In this document: positions 1-9,013 of the stretch, piece after piece
Layout of the letters: each line of letters begins with the position of its first letter
Position numbering within the stretch: position 1 is the stretch's first letter
Source: Winogradskyella sp.
GTDB lineage: Bacteria; Bacteroidota; Bacteroidia; Flavobacteriales; Flavobacteriaceae
Assembly: GCF_013213835.1 (NCBI RefSeq)
Contig: NZ_JABSSU010000004.1
Span: 529,250 to 593,249 of the forward strand
Reading direction: 5' to 3'
Length of the DNA: 64,000 bases
The notes under the pieces: model-generated
Told to the model about the DNA's origin: nothing
The model's input: the letters and a program-made list of their open reading frames with translations, nothing else
The model's database searches: none
Program-made: the position numbers and the translations under genes

Positions 1-498
1 AGGATATTGATATTTATGAATACCACTGCGTAAAGTCACTGTAAGTTCTACATTGATATTAGTAGAATCTAGATGTACCTTATAAAATCCTGGTTCAGCA
101 ATTTCATTATCATGACTAAAATGAGCGCGATAGCCGGGCTTACCATCAGCTCCATTATTGAAATTTATAGCATTTGTTGGCATAAGTAAAATATCACCAT
201 AATCACTAATTCCGGTACCACTCAAATGTGTATGCGAAAAGCCATAAATATAATTGTCTGAGTAATGATAGCCAGAACAACCATCCCAGCCATCTAAGCG
301 TGTGTCAGGGCTTAATTGTACCATACCAAATGGCATTGTTGCTCCAGGGAAAGTATGGCCATGTCCACCTGTTCCAATAAAAGTATTTACATATTTTATT
401 AGTGGTTGATCTTTTTTAGCGCTGTTAGTGTTTGATGAATTTGTACAACTTATGATTATTATAAAAAAAGAAGAAAGAATTAATGATTTAAATCGCAT
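1..498 (-). CDS. GH92 family alpha-mannosidase lipoprotein, 5' part only (runs off the left edge)
   Basis: The reading frame opens at the ATG complementary to 496-498 and stays open for 166 codons to base 1. The protein starts MRFKSLILSSFFIIIISC, a lipoprotein signal with a Cys at residue 18. It continues with YVNTFIGTGGHGHTFPGA, TMPFGMVQLSPDT, GYHYSD and GFSHTHLSGTG, which are hallmark N-terminal motifs of glycoside hydrolase family 92. Known members are calcium-dependent exo-alpha-mannosidases that trim N-glycans or mannans and are about 700-770 residues long, so roughly three quarters lies outside. It is probably anchored in the outer membrane or periplasm. It is divergent from the LruC gene, with a palindrome between them. 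Family assignment is firm; linkage specificity cannot be read from this part. Confidence 0.93.
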   Translation of the reverse strand, partial: MRFKSLILSSFFIIIISCTNSSNTNSAKKDQPLIKYVNTFIGTGGHGHTFPGATMPFGMVQLSPDTRLDGWDGCSGYHYSDNYIYGFSHTHLSGTGISDYGDILLMPTNAINFNNGADGKPGYRAHFSHDNEIAEPGFYKVHLDSTNINVELTVTLRSGIHKYQYP

Positions 499-560
499 TA
501 TAACAGAAAGTAATTTCCCTCTAATATACTGAAAATACTAGGCAATAATTTTCATTAAAT

Positions 561-578
561 TCTAATTTGGAAATTAGA
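561..578. promoter_or_regulatory. Perfect inverted repeat, possible operator between divergent genes
   Basis: TCTAATTT, a GG spacer and AAATTAGA form a perfect 8+2+8 palindrome in the 267-bp region between the GH92 and LruC genes. The spacer is too short for a stable RNA loop, so a dimeric regulator site is more likely than a terminator. No TAnnTTTG box was found nearby on either strand. The role is inferred. Confidence 0.4.
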
Positions 579-765
579 TTTAGACAGTTTTAAATCATAT
601 GTATCCCACATTTTCAGTGTTTTAAGGTGGTAATACTGAGATTTTGCCTTATTCCTTTTAACTTAATGAATGAACAATTTAACGACCGAAAACTCCGACT
701 GAGCGATTTTCAATTAAAAAAGTCCAATAAGATTAAGATTTTTGAATGAACCAAAAACTACAAAC

Positions 766-2790
766 ATGAAAAAAGGATTTTATTTAACCGTAATCCTTCT
801 TATTCTTTTTTACTCATGTAACATGGATATTGAAGATGCTCAGGAGGATCAAGTTGACCCATCAACCAATGATATTACAAATTTAAGTATTCCCTCAGAC
901 TTTGATTTTACTACAGTTACCGAGATGAATATCGAGATCGAGGTGATGAGTATTACTGATGAGCCTTTGTCCGGAATTAAAGTGAGTTTTTTTACTGAAC
1001 ACCCAGATTTCGGGGGTGAATTTTTGTCTTCTGCATTTACTAATGCGATGGGGATAATGCAAAGTAAAATTCAAGTACCAGCATATTTAGAGGAGGTATT
1101 TGTTCAGGTACACAGTATAGGTTTTGCAAATCAACAAACCGTGGATGTGTCACCATATGTAAATCTTTCTTTTGGCGGTCAGCCGGAACCGAGAGAAGAT
1201 AGGTCTAATAATAGTAACTCAGACCCTATTTACATATCTAATAATTATTACTACATGGGCACATATAATGCAGGAACGAATAAAGGTTTACCACATTATT
1301 TAGAATCTGAAGGTGATGATTTAAATCAAGCCTTTCTAGACGATGTAAATGCATCTTTACCAGAAGGTAGACCTGTACCAGATTACAATCCTGAATATCT
1401 GACTACAGGAAATGAATTGGATGTTATCATCGAAGATCAAAGTGATGTTTGGGTGACTTTTGTAACGGAGGGAGCAGGATACAGAAATGCATTAGGTTAT
1501 TATGTCTACGACACGGACAATCCACCTGCTAATACCAGCGAAATTGACTCTATTCATGTAGTATTGCCAAATGCCTCTTTGGCATATTCAGGCGGTGAAT
1601 TATATGCCGGTGATAAAATACGTTTGGGTAGATTTGATGCAGGTCAAACTATTTCATGGGTGCTTTTTCAAAATGCTTGGAATGGTTCTGGTGTAAATGT
1701 AAATGCTACTAAATATTATTCAAAACCAGAATTTAATACCAATGAAAGTAATCCTGCAATGCGACAGCACACTGTGCAGTTAATGGATATTGGACGTGAA
1801 CTTCTACTTAATGCTTTCGAAGATCTACCGCGTTCTAATGGCTCTAGTGATGAAGATTTTAATGATTTAGTCTTCTATGTTACCGCTAATCCTTGGGAAG
1901 CAGTGGCAATAGAAAATATACCTGCTGTCACACCAGAAACAGATACTGATGATGATGGTATCTCGGATGATATTGATGAGTTTCCTGAAGATCCAACAGT
2001 TGCCGTGAGAAATACATTTACAGGTTCTTTAGCTTATGAAGATCTATGGCCAAACAAAGGTGATTATGACTTTAATGATTTAGTATTAGATTACAATATA
2101 GCACATGTTTTAAATGGTGATAATCAGCTAGTTCGTATTGAGGCTGATTGGACTGTAAAAGCGGTAGGTGCTGGTTTTCAAAATGGTTTTGGAATTGAAC
2201 TAGATGGTCTAACCTCAGGCGATATTGCGAGCGTAACGGGTCAAGATTTACAAGATAATATCATTTTTAATATTGGTAATGGTACGGAGTCCAATCAAAC
2301 AAATGCTTCAATAATTATATTTGATAATGTTTATAATGTTATTCAAAGCGAAGGAGGGGCATTTATAAATACAATTCCTGAAAATCCATATACGTCACCT
2401 GTTACAATAAGTACAGTTATTGAGCTAACAAACCCAATTTCTCAAAATGTCTCAGGTTTGCCTCCTTATGATCCTTTCATATTTATAAATGGCGATAGAA
2501 CTAAAGAAGTGCATTTACCAGGCGAGAGTCCAACAGATCTTGCAGATCTGACTTGGTTCGGTACATCAGCTGATGCAACAGATCCATCAATTGGGTACTA
2601 TTATAAGACTGAAAACGGATTGCCATGGGCAATTAATATAGCTACGCCATTTGATTATCCGATTGAATCATCTGCAATAAATCATGCATATTTAAACTTT
2701 GCTTCTTGGGCAACTAGTGGAGGAACGCTCAACCCTGATTGGTATCTAGATCGTCCGGCTAATAGGGATTGGACAAAAATATTTGATTAA
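766..2790 (+). CDS. LruC domain-containing surface lipoprotein
   Basis: The protein has 674 residues when started at the ATG at 766; an in-frame TTG at 742 would only add eight residues before the signal. MKKGFYLTVILLILFYSC is a lipoprotein signal with Cys18. A carboxypeptidase-regulatory-like beta domain follows at about 50-130. Next come a DUF4114-type segment ending in DEDFNDLVFYVTA near 360, an acidic repeat DTDDDGISDDIDEFPEDP near 393-410 that resembles thrombospondin type 3 calcium loops, and a C-terminal DUF4842/LruC region opening with YEDLWPNKGDYDFNDLVLDY near 424. The family is surface-exposed and of unknown function. The gene is monocistronic and closed by a strong terminator. Confidence 0.85.
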   Translation: MKKGFYLTVILLILFYSCNMDIEDAQEDQVDPSTNDITNLSIPSDFDFTTVTEMNIEIEVMSITDEPLSGIKVSFFTEHPDFGGEFLSSAFTNAMGIMQSKIQVPAYLEEVFVQVHSIGFANQQTVDVSPYVNLSFGGQPEPREDRSNNSNSDPIYISNNYYYMGTYNAGTNKGLPHYLESEGDDLNQAFLDDVNASLPEGRPVPDYNPEYLTTGNELDVIIEDQSDVWVTFVTEGAGYRNALGYYVYDTDNPPANTSEIDSIHVVLPNASLAYSGGELYAGDKIRLGRFDAGQTISWVLFQNAWNGSGVNVNATKYYSKPEFNTNESNPAMRQHTVQLMDIGRELLLNAFEDLPRSNGSSDEDFNDLVFYVTANPWEAVAIENIPAVTPETDTDDDGISDDIDEFPEDPTVAVRNTFTGSLAYEDLWPNKGDYDFNDLVLDYNIAHVLNGDNQLVRIEADWTVKAVGAGFQNGFGIELDGLTSGDIASVTGQDLQDNIIFNIGNGTESNQTNASIIIFDNVYNVIQSEGGAFINTIPENPYTSPVTISTVIELTNPISQNVSGLPPYDPFIFINGDRTKEVHLPGESPTDLADLTWFGTSADATDPSIGYYYKTENGLPWAINIATPFDYPIESSAINHAYLNFASWATSGGTLNPDWYLDRPANRDWTKIFD

Positions 2791-2814
2791 AGTTTTATAA
2801 TTGATTTGATTAAG

Positions 2815-2852
2815 AAAAATCCCGAATGAACATGAGAGCATTCGGGATTTTT
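2815..2852 (+). terminator. Intrinsic terminator after the LruC gene
   Basis: AAAAATCCCGAATG (2815-2828) pairs perfectly with CATTCGGGATTTTT (2839-2852) across a 10-nt loop, giving a 14-bp stem with a T tail. Confidence 0.9.
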
Positions 2853-2921
2853 GCATTTATTCAACACTTTTTATTTAACTAGCTTTAACAAATTGATAAG
2901 ATATGCGACAGGGCATATTAG

Positions 2922-2929
2922 TATCTTTG
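2922..2929 (+). promoter_or_regulatory. -7 element (TATCTTTG) of the metallophosphoesterase gene
   Basis: TATCTTTG matches the Bacteroidota TAnnTTTG box and lies 17 bp before the ATG at 2947. No TTG is at the ideal upstream distance, so it is weaker than the two-part promoters elsewhere in the window. Confidence 0.55.
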
Positions 2930-2946
2930 CTACACAAATTACCTCT

Positions 2947-4182
2947 ATGTTTAGATTAATATTATTCATACTAATAATCGCAATTTTAGATTATTATACC
3001 TTCCAATCTTTTAAAACGATCACTAAAAGCACTTGGTGGAACGTGTTGTATTGGCTTATTTCAATTGGTATAATAGGAAATTGTATTTACCAAGCAGTGA
3101 CTATAGATAGGTCAAACGGAATTCCATTCAGTTTTTCTCTGGCTATGGTGTTGTTTATTTTGTTCTTTGTTCCGAAGATTATTGTAGGGATTGTGCTATT
3201 TGGTGAAGATGTGTTTAGAGCGATTATGTACGTTGTTGAAAAACTGACGACGCAATCTAACGATGTAAAGATTAGTTTTGAAGGCCGTAGAAAGTTTGTT
3301 TCAAAAATTGCTTTAGGACTTGCGGCAATTCCTTTTTCTTCTATTCTTTATGGGGTGATAAAAGGCAAATATAATTTTAAGGTTTTAAAATATACATTAC
3401 ATTTTGAAGATCTTCCAAAGGCTTTTGATGGTTTTAAGCTAACGCAAATTAGTGATGTGCACTCTGGCAGTTTTGATAATCCTAACAAAGTTGAATATGC
3501 CATTGACCTTATAAATGAGCAAGAAAGCGATATGATTGTATTCACTGGCGATATGGTGAATAACAAGGCTAGTGAAATGAAGCCATATATAAATATTTTT
3601 AAGAAGTTAAATGCTAAAGATGGTTTATATTCAGTTTTAGGTAATCATGATTATGGTGATTATGTGCGTTGGAATTCTAAAGAAGATAAAAATCAGAATC
3701 TTGAAGATTTGAAGGCAATACAGAAGGAAATTGGTTTTGATTTACTTTTAAATGAAAATAGGTTTATTCAAAGAGGAGATGACCGTATTGCTTTGGTTGG
3801 TGTAGAAAATTGGGGTAAAGGAGGTTTTAAAAAAGCTGGAGACTTAAAAAAAGCCTCTAGTTTGGTAGATCATAACGATTTCAAAATTTTATTAAGTCAT
3901 GATCCTAGCCATTGGGAAGAAGAAGTTATTAGTGATGAAAAGCATTATCATTTAACTTTAAGTGGTCACACACATGGCATGCAATTTGGTATTGAAATAC
4001 CTGGTTGGTTTAAATGGAGTCCTGTAAAGTGGCGATATAAGTATTGGGCAGGGATTTATCAGGAGTTAGGGCAATATATCAATGTAAATAGAGGATTTGG
4101 TTACTTGGCGTTTCCTGGAAGAGTTGGCATTTGGCCAGAAATTACAGTGATAGAACTTAAAAAAGGTTCAAAATCAGTTTAA
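2947..4182 (+). CDS. Membrane-anchored metallophosphoesterase
   Basis: The protein has 411 residues. An upstream TTG at 2851 lies inside the terminator and upstream of the -7 box, so the ATG at 2947 is chosen. The first ~130 residues hold about four hydrophobic helices. A calcineurin-like phosphoesterase domain follows, with ISDVHSG near 167, FTGDMVNN near 199, LGNHDYGD near 231, LLSHDP near 316 and SGHTHGMQFG near 339. These are the usual dimetal ligands (D-x-H, GD, GNHD, H, GHxH). Relatives of the YkuE/YaeI type act on membrane-associated phosphoesters such as lipid intermediates, but the substrate here is unknown. It appears to be transcribed alone. Confidence 0.88.
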   Translation: MFRLILFILIIAILDYYTFQSFKTITKSTWWNVLYWLISIGIIGNCIYQAVTIDRSNGIPFSFSLAMVLFILFFVPKIIVGIVLFGEDVFRAIMYVVEKLTTQSNDVKISFEGRRKFVSKIALGLAAIPFSSILYGVIKGKYNFKVLKYTLHFEDLPKAFDGFKLTQISDVHSGSFDNPNKVEYAIDLINEQESDMIVFTGDMVNNKASEMKPYINIFKKLNAKDGLYSVLGNHDYGDYVRWNSKEDKNQNLEDLKAIQKEIGFDLLLNENRFIQRGDDRIALVGVENWGKGGFKKAGDLKKASSLVDHNDFKILLSHDPSHWEEEVISDEKHYHLTLSGHTHGMQFGIEIPGWFKWSPVKWRYKYWAGIYQELGQYINVNRGFGYLAFPGRVGIWPEITVIELKKGSKSV

Positions 4183-4184
4183 TT

Positions 4185-4205
4185 ATAAACAATTGTTTAT
4201 TTTTA
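4185..4205 (+). terminator. AT-rich palindrome, weak terminator candidate
   Basis: ATAAACAATTGTTTAT (4185-4200) is a perfect palindrome just past the metallophosphoesterase stop and is followed by TTTTA. The stem is almost all A-T pairs, so it could be either a weak terminator or a protein-binding site. Confidence 0.35.
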
Positions 4206-4252
4206 TATTATGCAATATAAGTCTTATATAAATTAAGAGTCAAAAATTTATG

Positions 4253-4260
4253 TAGGTTTG
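4253..4260 (+). promoter_or_regulatory. -7 element (TAGGTTTG) of the thioredoxin-fold gene
   Basis: TAGGTTTG fits TAnnTTTG and ends 31 bp before the ATG at 4292. No clear TTG is seen at 19-21 bp upstream. Confidence 0.5.
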
Positions 4261-4291
4261 TATTACCCATTTGCCAAAAAAACGATAAAAT

Positions 4292-4588
4292 ATGTCAAAA
4301 TTTGGGGAATTAATAGATGTTGAAATCCCGGTTCTGTTAGACTTCTACACAGAATGGAGTGATGAGTCTGTTGCTATGCATCCGGTACTAAGAGATGTTG
4401 CTGCTGCACTTGGTGACAAAGCTAAAGTGATTAAGATTGATGTAGATAAAAACAAAGAGCTTGCAGAGGCATTAAGGGTTAAAGGTCTACCAACACTTAT
4501 AATCTACAAGGATGGCGAGATGAAATGGCGTCACAGTGGTGAGCAAGACGCTAATACTTTGATTGGAATTATTCAAGACTTTGTTTAG
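4292..4588 (+). CDS. Thioredoxin-fold protein without the CxxC active site
   Basis: The protein has 98 residues and no signal peptide, so it is cytoplasmic. The thioredoxin scaffold is clear: LLDFYTEW, then VIKIDVDKN near 45-55, and the cis-proline segment KGLPTLIIYKDG near 73-85. The redox motif WCGPC is replaced by WSDES at residues 22-26, with serines at both cysteine positions. The protein contains no cysteine at all, so disulfide chemistry is excluded. A binding or chaperone role is an inference. Its 3' end overlaps the convergent deacetylase gene by 20 bp. Confidence 0.85.
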   Translation: MSKFGELIDVEIPVLLDFYTEWSDESVAMHPVLRDVAAALGDKAKVIKIDVDKNKELAEALRVKGLPTLIIYKDGEMKWRHSGEQDANTLIGIIQDFV

Positions 4589-5252
4589 TAATTGCTTTAA
4601 ACTCAAATCCTTTCTTACTATAATATTCTAAGACTTTTGGTAAAGCATATTCAAGGTTTTTAAAGGCCTTAACACTGTCGTGAAAAACGATAATACTGCC
4701 AGGGTTAGTTTTTGAAATGATGTTTGTTACACATTTTTCCGGACTTGTGCTTGGATCCCAATCAAATGATAAAATATCCCAAAGAATAATATTATATCCA
4801 AGTTTTAAAATCACCTTACTTTGACTTGGTTTAATTTTTCCATAAGGTGGCCTAAATAATTTAAGTTGTGCGGAAAGATTATTACTAAAGGATTCTGAAC
4901 TTTCGAAATGACGTATTAATAATGCTTCAGTTTTTTTGGTGTTATTAGTGTATTCTTGAGAAGAAGTTTTCCAGCCTTTTAAATGATTATAGGTGTGGTT
5001 ACCAATTGAATGCCCATTGCTAATAACACGTTGAAATATTTCAGGATATAAATCAATATTGTTGCCAATGCAGAAAAACGTGGCTTTAGCATTATACAGA
5101 TGCAATTGATGAAGTACCCAATCTGTTACTTTTGGAGTTGGGCCATCGTCAAAGGTAAGGTATAGTTCTTTTTGGGATGTATTAATATTCCAGACAAAAC
5201 TCGGAAAAATTGACTTTACAAATTCTGGTGTTTTGACTGGAATATAATTCAT
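4569..5252 (-). CDS. Polysaccharide deacetylase (NodB homology domain)
   Basis: The protein has 227 residues, essentially one NodB domain, and no clear signal peptide. All five motifs are present: TFDDGP at 33-38, HSIGNHTYNH at 81-90, RPPYG at 134-138, WDILSFDW at 158-165 and VFHD at 189-192. Asp36, His86 and His90 would bind the metal, Asp35 is the expected base and His191 the acid. Family members remove N-acetyl groups from chitin-like sugars or peptidoglycan. The gene starts 6 bp after the DUF2723 stop, so the two are probably one operon, which suggests a glycan link. The exact substrate is unknown. Confidence 0.9.
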   Translation of the reverse strand: MNYIPVKTPEFVKSIFPSFVWNINTSQKELYLTFDDGPTPKVTDWVLHQLHLYNAKATFFCIGNNIDLYPEIFQRVISNGHSIGNHTYNHLKGWKTSSQEYTNNTKKTEALLIRHFESSESFSNNLSAQLKLFRPPYGKIKPSQSKVILKLGYNIILWDILSFDWDPSTSPEKCVTNIISKTNPGSIIVFHDSVKAFKNLEYALPKVLEYYSKKGFEFKAITKQSLE

Positions 5253-5258
5253 TATAAA

Positions 5259-8200
5259 TTATTCTTCTAAAGGTGCCAATTCGTCTTGAATACTATCGTT
5301 CAAAAAACTTTCAATATCTATATCGTCAATAGGTTCTTCCTCTTCTTCAGGTGTACCCATTAACTCATCTAGAATACTTAAATAACTATTGAATTTTTTA
5401 GTCTCTTCAAGCGCAAATTCTTCAGTGTCTTTTAATACTACAATATCTACCAAGGCTCTGTATCGTTGAATATCTAGGTAAATTTCATCTAATAAATAGA
5501 TTTTATCTTCTTCATCTAATCCACCATAATACATCAGCTTTTCTTGATATTTCTCAGAAACATCTTTAAATAAAGCACGACCTTTATCCGTACTGCCAAC
5601 TTCATAATAGGCACTGATATAAGGTTCTAGCAATGCATAAAAACCAAAGGTGTCAACTGGCATTTTCTCCATAGCTATATCAGCTATTTCTTCAGCCTTA
5701 TCTAGTTTATCTTCATTAATTAAAGCTTCCATTAGTCTGGCTAAGTTACCGCGATATGTAATGCTATTACGGCGTGTTTCAATATCGTGATAGATATCTT
5801 CTCCGCTTCCGCCCCAATCCCATTTTTTAACCATATTGTACATGAGATCAGGATCTACACGGCCCATATCATAAGGATTAGCTCTGTCCACTGGCGTTTT
5901 AATTGGTACAAGTTTGTAACACATACCATCTAGCTGTAAGTAGTCTTTTAACCAAACATAATCGTCGTCACCAAATGCACCTCCCGTAAAATATATAGGT
6001 CTTTCCCAATTATTGTTAGCGATAATATCTAACATTAATAGTCTATTCTTATATAAATAAGAGCCTTCAATAGTTGCATATAGTTTATCTTCAATTTTAT
6101 CCGCATCTTTTTGTTGTACAATACCATTATTTAAGACAACCTCTTTGTTGACTGGTACACTTATATGACGTGTTGGAAAATAATTACTATTCTGAATATG
6201 CTTTGGATAGGCACTCGGATCCTCTCCTTTGGCTCTAACAATATGTTTAAATTTTGCTTTAGGGTCATCACCAGACACAAAATCCATAAATTCTTTAATA
6301 TCTAAAGTGTCATTAGCAATCCTTCTGTTAATCTCCCTGTAAATGATCACATCTCTGGTGCCACCTCTGTATTGATTATGTGTGAGTTGAGATGGAATTG
6401 GATCACTTTCGTAAGCTTTACGCTTCATTTGATCAATGTACCAGTCCGTTTGAAATAAGCTGGTATTCACAACTCTAACGTCGGTACGAACACCTTCAAT
6501 TTCTTGTAGATACCACAATGGGAAGGAATCATTATCGCCTATGGTAAATAATATGGCATTAGGAGCGCAAGACTCTAGATATTTGCGAGCCATTGCATTT
6601 GCTGTATACTTGCCAGATCGGTCATGATCATCCCAATTATTTGCAGCTAATATACCAGGAACAAGCACTAGACAAACTAACGTCACAACAGGTGCTAATA
6701 ATTTAGATTTTAAGTTAGACTTTATAAAGTCGTATATGGCATAAACACCAAAACCAATCCATATTGCAAAGACATAGAATGAGCCAACAACAGAATAGTC
6801 ACGCTCTCTCGGTTCAAAAGGTCGTACATTAGTGTAAAATTGAATTGCCAAACCAGTTAGTAAAAAGAATACCAATAGTACCCAAAAACGCTTGGTGTCT
6901 TTAAATAATAAGAACGATAAGCCTATTAAACCTAATATTAAGGGTAAAAAGTAATACGTGTTTCTAGCTTTATTTTGAAGGACATCGGTTGGTAAATTGT
7001 CTTGAGACAGTCCTAAGTGTAGTTCATCAATGAACTTTATTCCTGAAATCCAATTACCATTAAAGTCGTCATATTTTCCTTGAACATCATTTTGTCTTCC
7101 GGTGAAATTCCACATGAAATAACGCCAGTACATATATCCAAATTGGTACTGAAACATGTAGGCAATATTGTCTAAAAATGAAGGTTTTTCAATAATCAAA
7201 AATTGCTGTCCATAACTCTTAAGGAAATTTGCATAGCCTTCATAATCTACGTCACCTTCAAGCACACGTTTTCGAAAATCATTGACTATTTTATCTACCC
7301 TTTTCTTTTCCTGTAAGGCGTAAGCACTAGCATATTCACTAGCAATCTCATCTGCGATACTTTCAGAGTTACCTTCCTTTAAAGCAACATCAAAATAGAC
7401 ATTATAAGCTTCATTAAAAGCTCGAGTTTGAACTTTAGGGTCAACTTCAAAGTCAATCAAGCCAGTAAACATCATGTAGTTATCGGCATGCTCGCTGCTC
7501 CACATTCTTGGTAGTATGGCTGCATGATTATGATTATAATTTTGTTTACTATCCTTCCATTCATTTATAATCTCGTATTTGCCAGTTTTATCATTACGCT
7601 CGTAGTTCTTTTTGTCGTCAACAAAGGGTTCATCTTCATCAGCACCAGAATATACTTCAGTAAATTGAGGACCATAAAATAAATGTGTTTCTGGGTATTG
7701 TTCTAAATTATAATAAGCCAATAATTCACGAGCGTCAGAAGGGTTATTTTCATTTATAATCACATTTGCATTTGCGCGTATTGGTAGCATCATCCAAGAT
7801 GAAAATCCAATAAAAATAAACATTAAACATAGTACTAGTGTATTGACATGAATTAAGCCTTTTTTTCGAGTAAAACTAAGCCCAAAATAAAATAACCCTA
7901 CAACTAATAATACTGTAATTATTGTCCCTGAATTAAATGGTAATCCAATAGAATTAACAAAGAATACTTCGAGATAACCAAAAAGTTTTAATGTTGATGG
8001 TAAAAGCAATTTAAAAATGAAAAGTAGTATTGCCGCAGAAACTACATTGGCAATGATAAAATTCTTTACCGTTATTGTTTTGTAGTTTTTAAAGTAATAA
8101 ATCAATCCTATAGCAGGAATGGTCAATAGGCCCATAAAGTGAACACCAAAAGACAAACCAATAATAAAAGCAATCAAAATCAGCCAGCGATTGCCTCTTG

Positions 8201-8714
8201 GTTTGTGCATGTCTTGCTCCCATCGTAAGGCCAAATAAAACATAACAGACATGATTAATGTCGCCATAGCATAAACTTCTGTCTCAACTGCATTAAACCA
8301 AAAAGAGTCTGTAAATGTAAAAGCCAAACTACCAACTAATGCGCTACCTAATATCGCTATGCCTTTATTTGGGTTAGATTCATTATTGAATTTTACAAGT
8401 TTTACAAGAAGTAAGCTAATAGTCCAATACATAAATAGAATCGTGAAGGCACTTGCGACACCACTCATCATATTAAGTAACATTCCTATTTGAGAAGGTT
8501 CTAATGCAAACATCGAGAAAAAAGCTCCCATCATTTGAAAAAGTGGTGCTCCAGGTGGATGACCAACTTGAAGCTTAGATGAAGTTAAAATATATTCACC
8601 TGCATCCCAGAAACTTACGGTAGGTTCAATGGTTAAGCCGTAGACTATAAAAGCTATAGTAAAAACAAACCAAGCTAATATATTATTCCACTTTTTAAAG
8701 TTAAAATTTGTCAT
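5259..8714 (-). CDS. DUF2723 (TMEM260-type) multipass membrane protein, probable GT-C glycosyltransferase
   Basis: The protein has 1151 residues from the ATG at 8714; a TTG 36 bp further upstream is less likely. The N-terminal third has many hydrophobic helices and carries SFWDAGEYI (Asp37, Glu40) followed by GHPPGAP, the conserved acidic first loop of DUF2723 and protein O-mannosyltransferase-like GT-C folds. A second helix cluster lies near 600-710 and contains RPFEPRERDYS. The C-terminal 400 residues are soluble with helical repeats and an acidic end. The human homologue TMEM260 is an O-mannosyltransferase, and Bacteroidota are known to O-glycosylate secreted proteins. A glycosyltransfer role here is an inference. 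It is the first gene of an operon with the deacetylase. Confidence 0.85.
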   Translation of the reverse strand: MTNFNFKKWNNILAWFVFTIAFIVYGLTIEPTVSFWDAGEYILTSSKLQVGHPPGAPLFQMMGAFFSMFALEPSQIGMLLNMMSGVASAFTILFMYWTISLLLVKLVKFNNESNPNKGIAILGSALVGSLAFTFTDSFWFNAVETEVYAMATLIMSVMFYLALRWEQDMHKPRGNRWLILIAFIIGLSFGVHFMGLLTIPAIGLIYYFKNYKTITVKNFIIANVVSAAILLFIFKLLLPSTLKLFGYLEVFFVNSIGLPFNSGTIITVLLVVGLFYFGLSFTRKKGLIHVNTLVLCLMFIFIGFSSWMMLPIRANANVIINENNPSDARELLAYYNLEQYPETHLFYGPQFTEVYSGADEDEPFVDDKKNYERNDKTGKYEIINEWKDSKQNYNHNHAAILPRMWSSEHADNYMMFTGLIDFEVDPKVQTRAFNEAYNVYFDVALKEGNSESIADEIASEYASAYALQEKKRVDKIVNDFRKRVLEGDVDYEGYANFLKSYGQQFLIIEKPSFLDNIAYMFQYQFGYMYWRYFMWNFTGRQNDVQGKYDDFNGNWISGIKFIDELHLGLSQDNLPTDVLQNKARNTYYFLPLILGLIGLSFLLFKDTKRFWVLLVFFLLTGLAIQFYTNVRPFEPRERDYSVVGSFYVFAIWIGFGVYAIYDFIKSNLKSKLLAPVVTLVCLVLVPGILAANNWDDHDRSGKYTANAMARKYLESCAPNAILFTIGDNDSFPLWYLQEIEGVRTDVRVVNTSLFQTDWYIDQMKRKAYESDPIPSQLTHNQYRGGTRDVIIYREINRRIANDTLDIKEFMDFVSGDDPKAKFKHIVRAKGEDPSAYPKHIQNSNYFPTRHISVPVNKEVVLNNGIVQQKDADKIEDKLYATIEGSYLYKNRLLMLDIIANNNWERPIYFTGGAFGDDDYVWLKDYLQLDGMCYKLVPIKTPVDRANPYDMGRVDPDLMYNMVKKWDWGGSGEDIYHDIETRRNSITYRGNLARLMEALINEDKLDKAEEIADIAMEKMPVDTFGFYALLEPYISAYYEVGSTDKGRALFKDVSEKYQEKLMYYGGLDEEDKIYLLDEIYLDIQRYRALVDIVVLKDTEEFALEETKKFNSYLSILDELMGTPEEEEEPIDDIDIESFLNDSIQDELAPLEE

Positions 8715-8816
8715 AAAAAACCGTTCTTTAAGTGCTGGCGAATTTAGCAATTATTACCTAAAAGCCTATCCTTTTAAGTTAACGTTAAGTAAATTCAATT
8801 ATTTTTTAGGATTTTT

Positions 8817-8847
8817 TTTGTCTATGACAAAGTTTGTATTAAATTTG
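8817..8847 (+). promoter_or_regulatory. Promoter of tRNA-Gln
   Basis: TTTG (8817-8820), a 19-bp spacer and TAAATTTG (8840-8847) fit the Bacteroidota consensus TTG-N19/21-TAnnTTTG exactly. The mature tRNA begins 19 bp beyond the -7 box, which leaves a short 5' leader. Confidence 0.8.
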
Positions 8848-8865
8848 CACGCTCAATCGTGAGAT

Positions 8866-8938
8866 TGGCCTATGGTGTAACTGGCAACACGTCTGGTTTT
8901 GGTCCAGAAGAGTCTAGGTTCGAGCCCTAGTAGGCCAA
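8866..8938 (+). tRNA. tRNA-Gln (anticodon UUG)
   Basis: A complete 73-nt cloverleaf can be folded by eye. The acceptor stem is TGGCCTA/TAGGCCA, the D stem GTGT/ACAC, the anticodon stem TCTGG/CCAGA with loop TTTTGGT (anticodon TTG), and the T stem CTAGG/CCTAG with loop TTCGAGC. The discriminator is A8938. The genome continues CA after it, so CCA is not encoded and must be added after transcription. Confidence 0.97.
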
Positions 8939-9013
8939 CAAATTGATAAAGTCTTAATTCTGAATGGAGTTGGGACTTTTTTATTTCTAATACATTTTGG
9001 GCGAGAAGTTGAT

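Noticed and set aside
742..765. TTG start eight codons upstream for the LruC protein
   Set aside because: It would place polar residues in front of an otherwise standard lipoprotein signal beginning at the ATG at 766.
2851..2946. N-terminal extension of the metallophosphoesterase from a TTG
   Set aside because: It starts in the terminator stem and precedes the likely -7 box; the ATG at 2947 fits better.
8943..9000. Second terminator (AAAGTC...GGACTTTTTT) right after tRNA-Gln
   Set aside because: Only a six-base stem with a long loop; the stronger hairpin at 9079-9109 is the better candidate.
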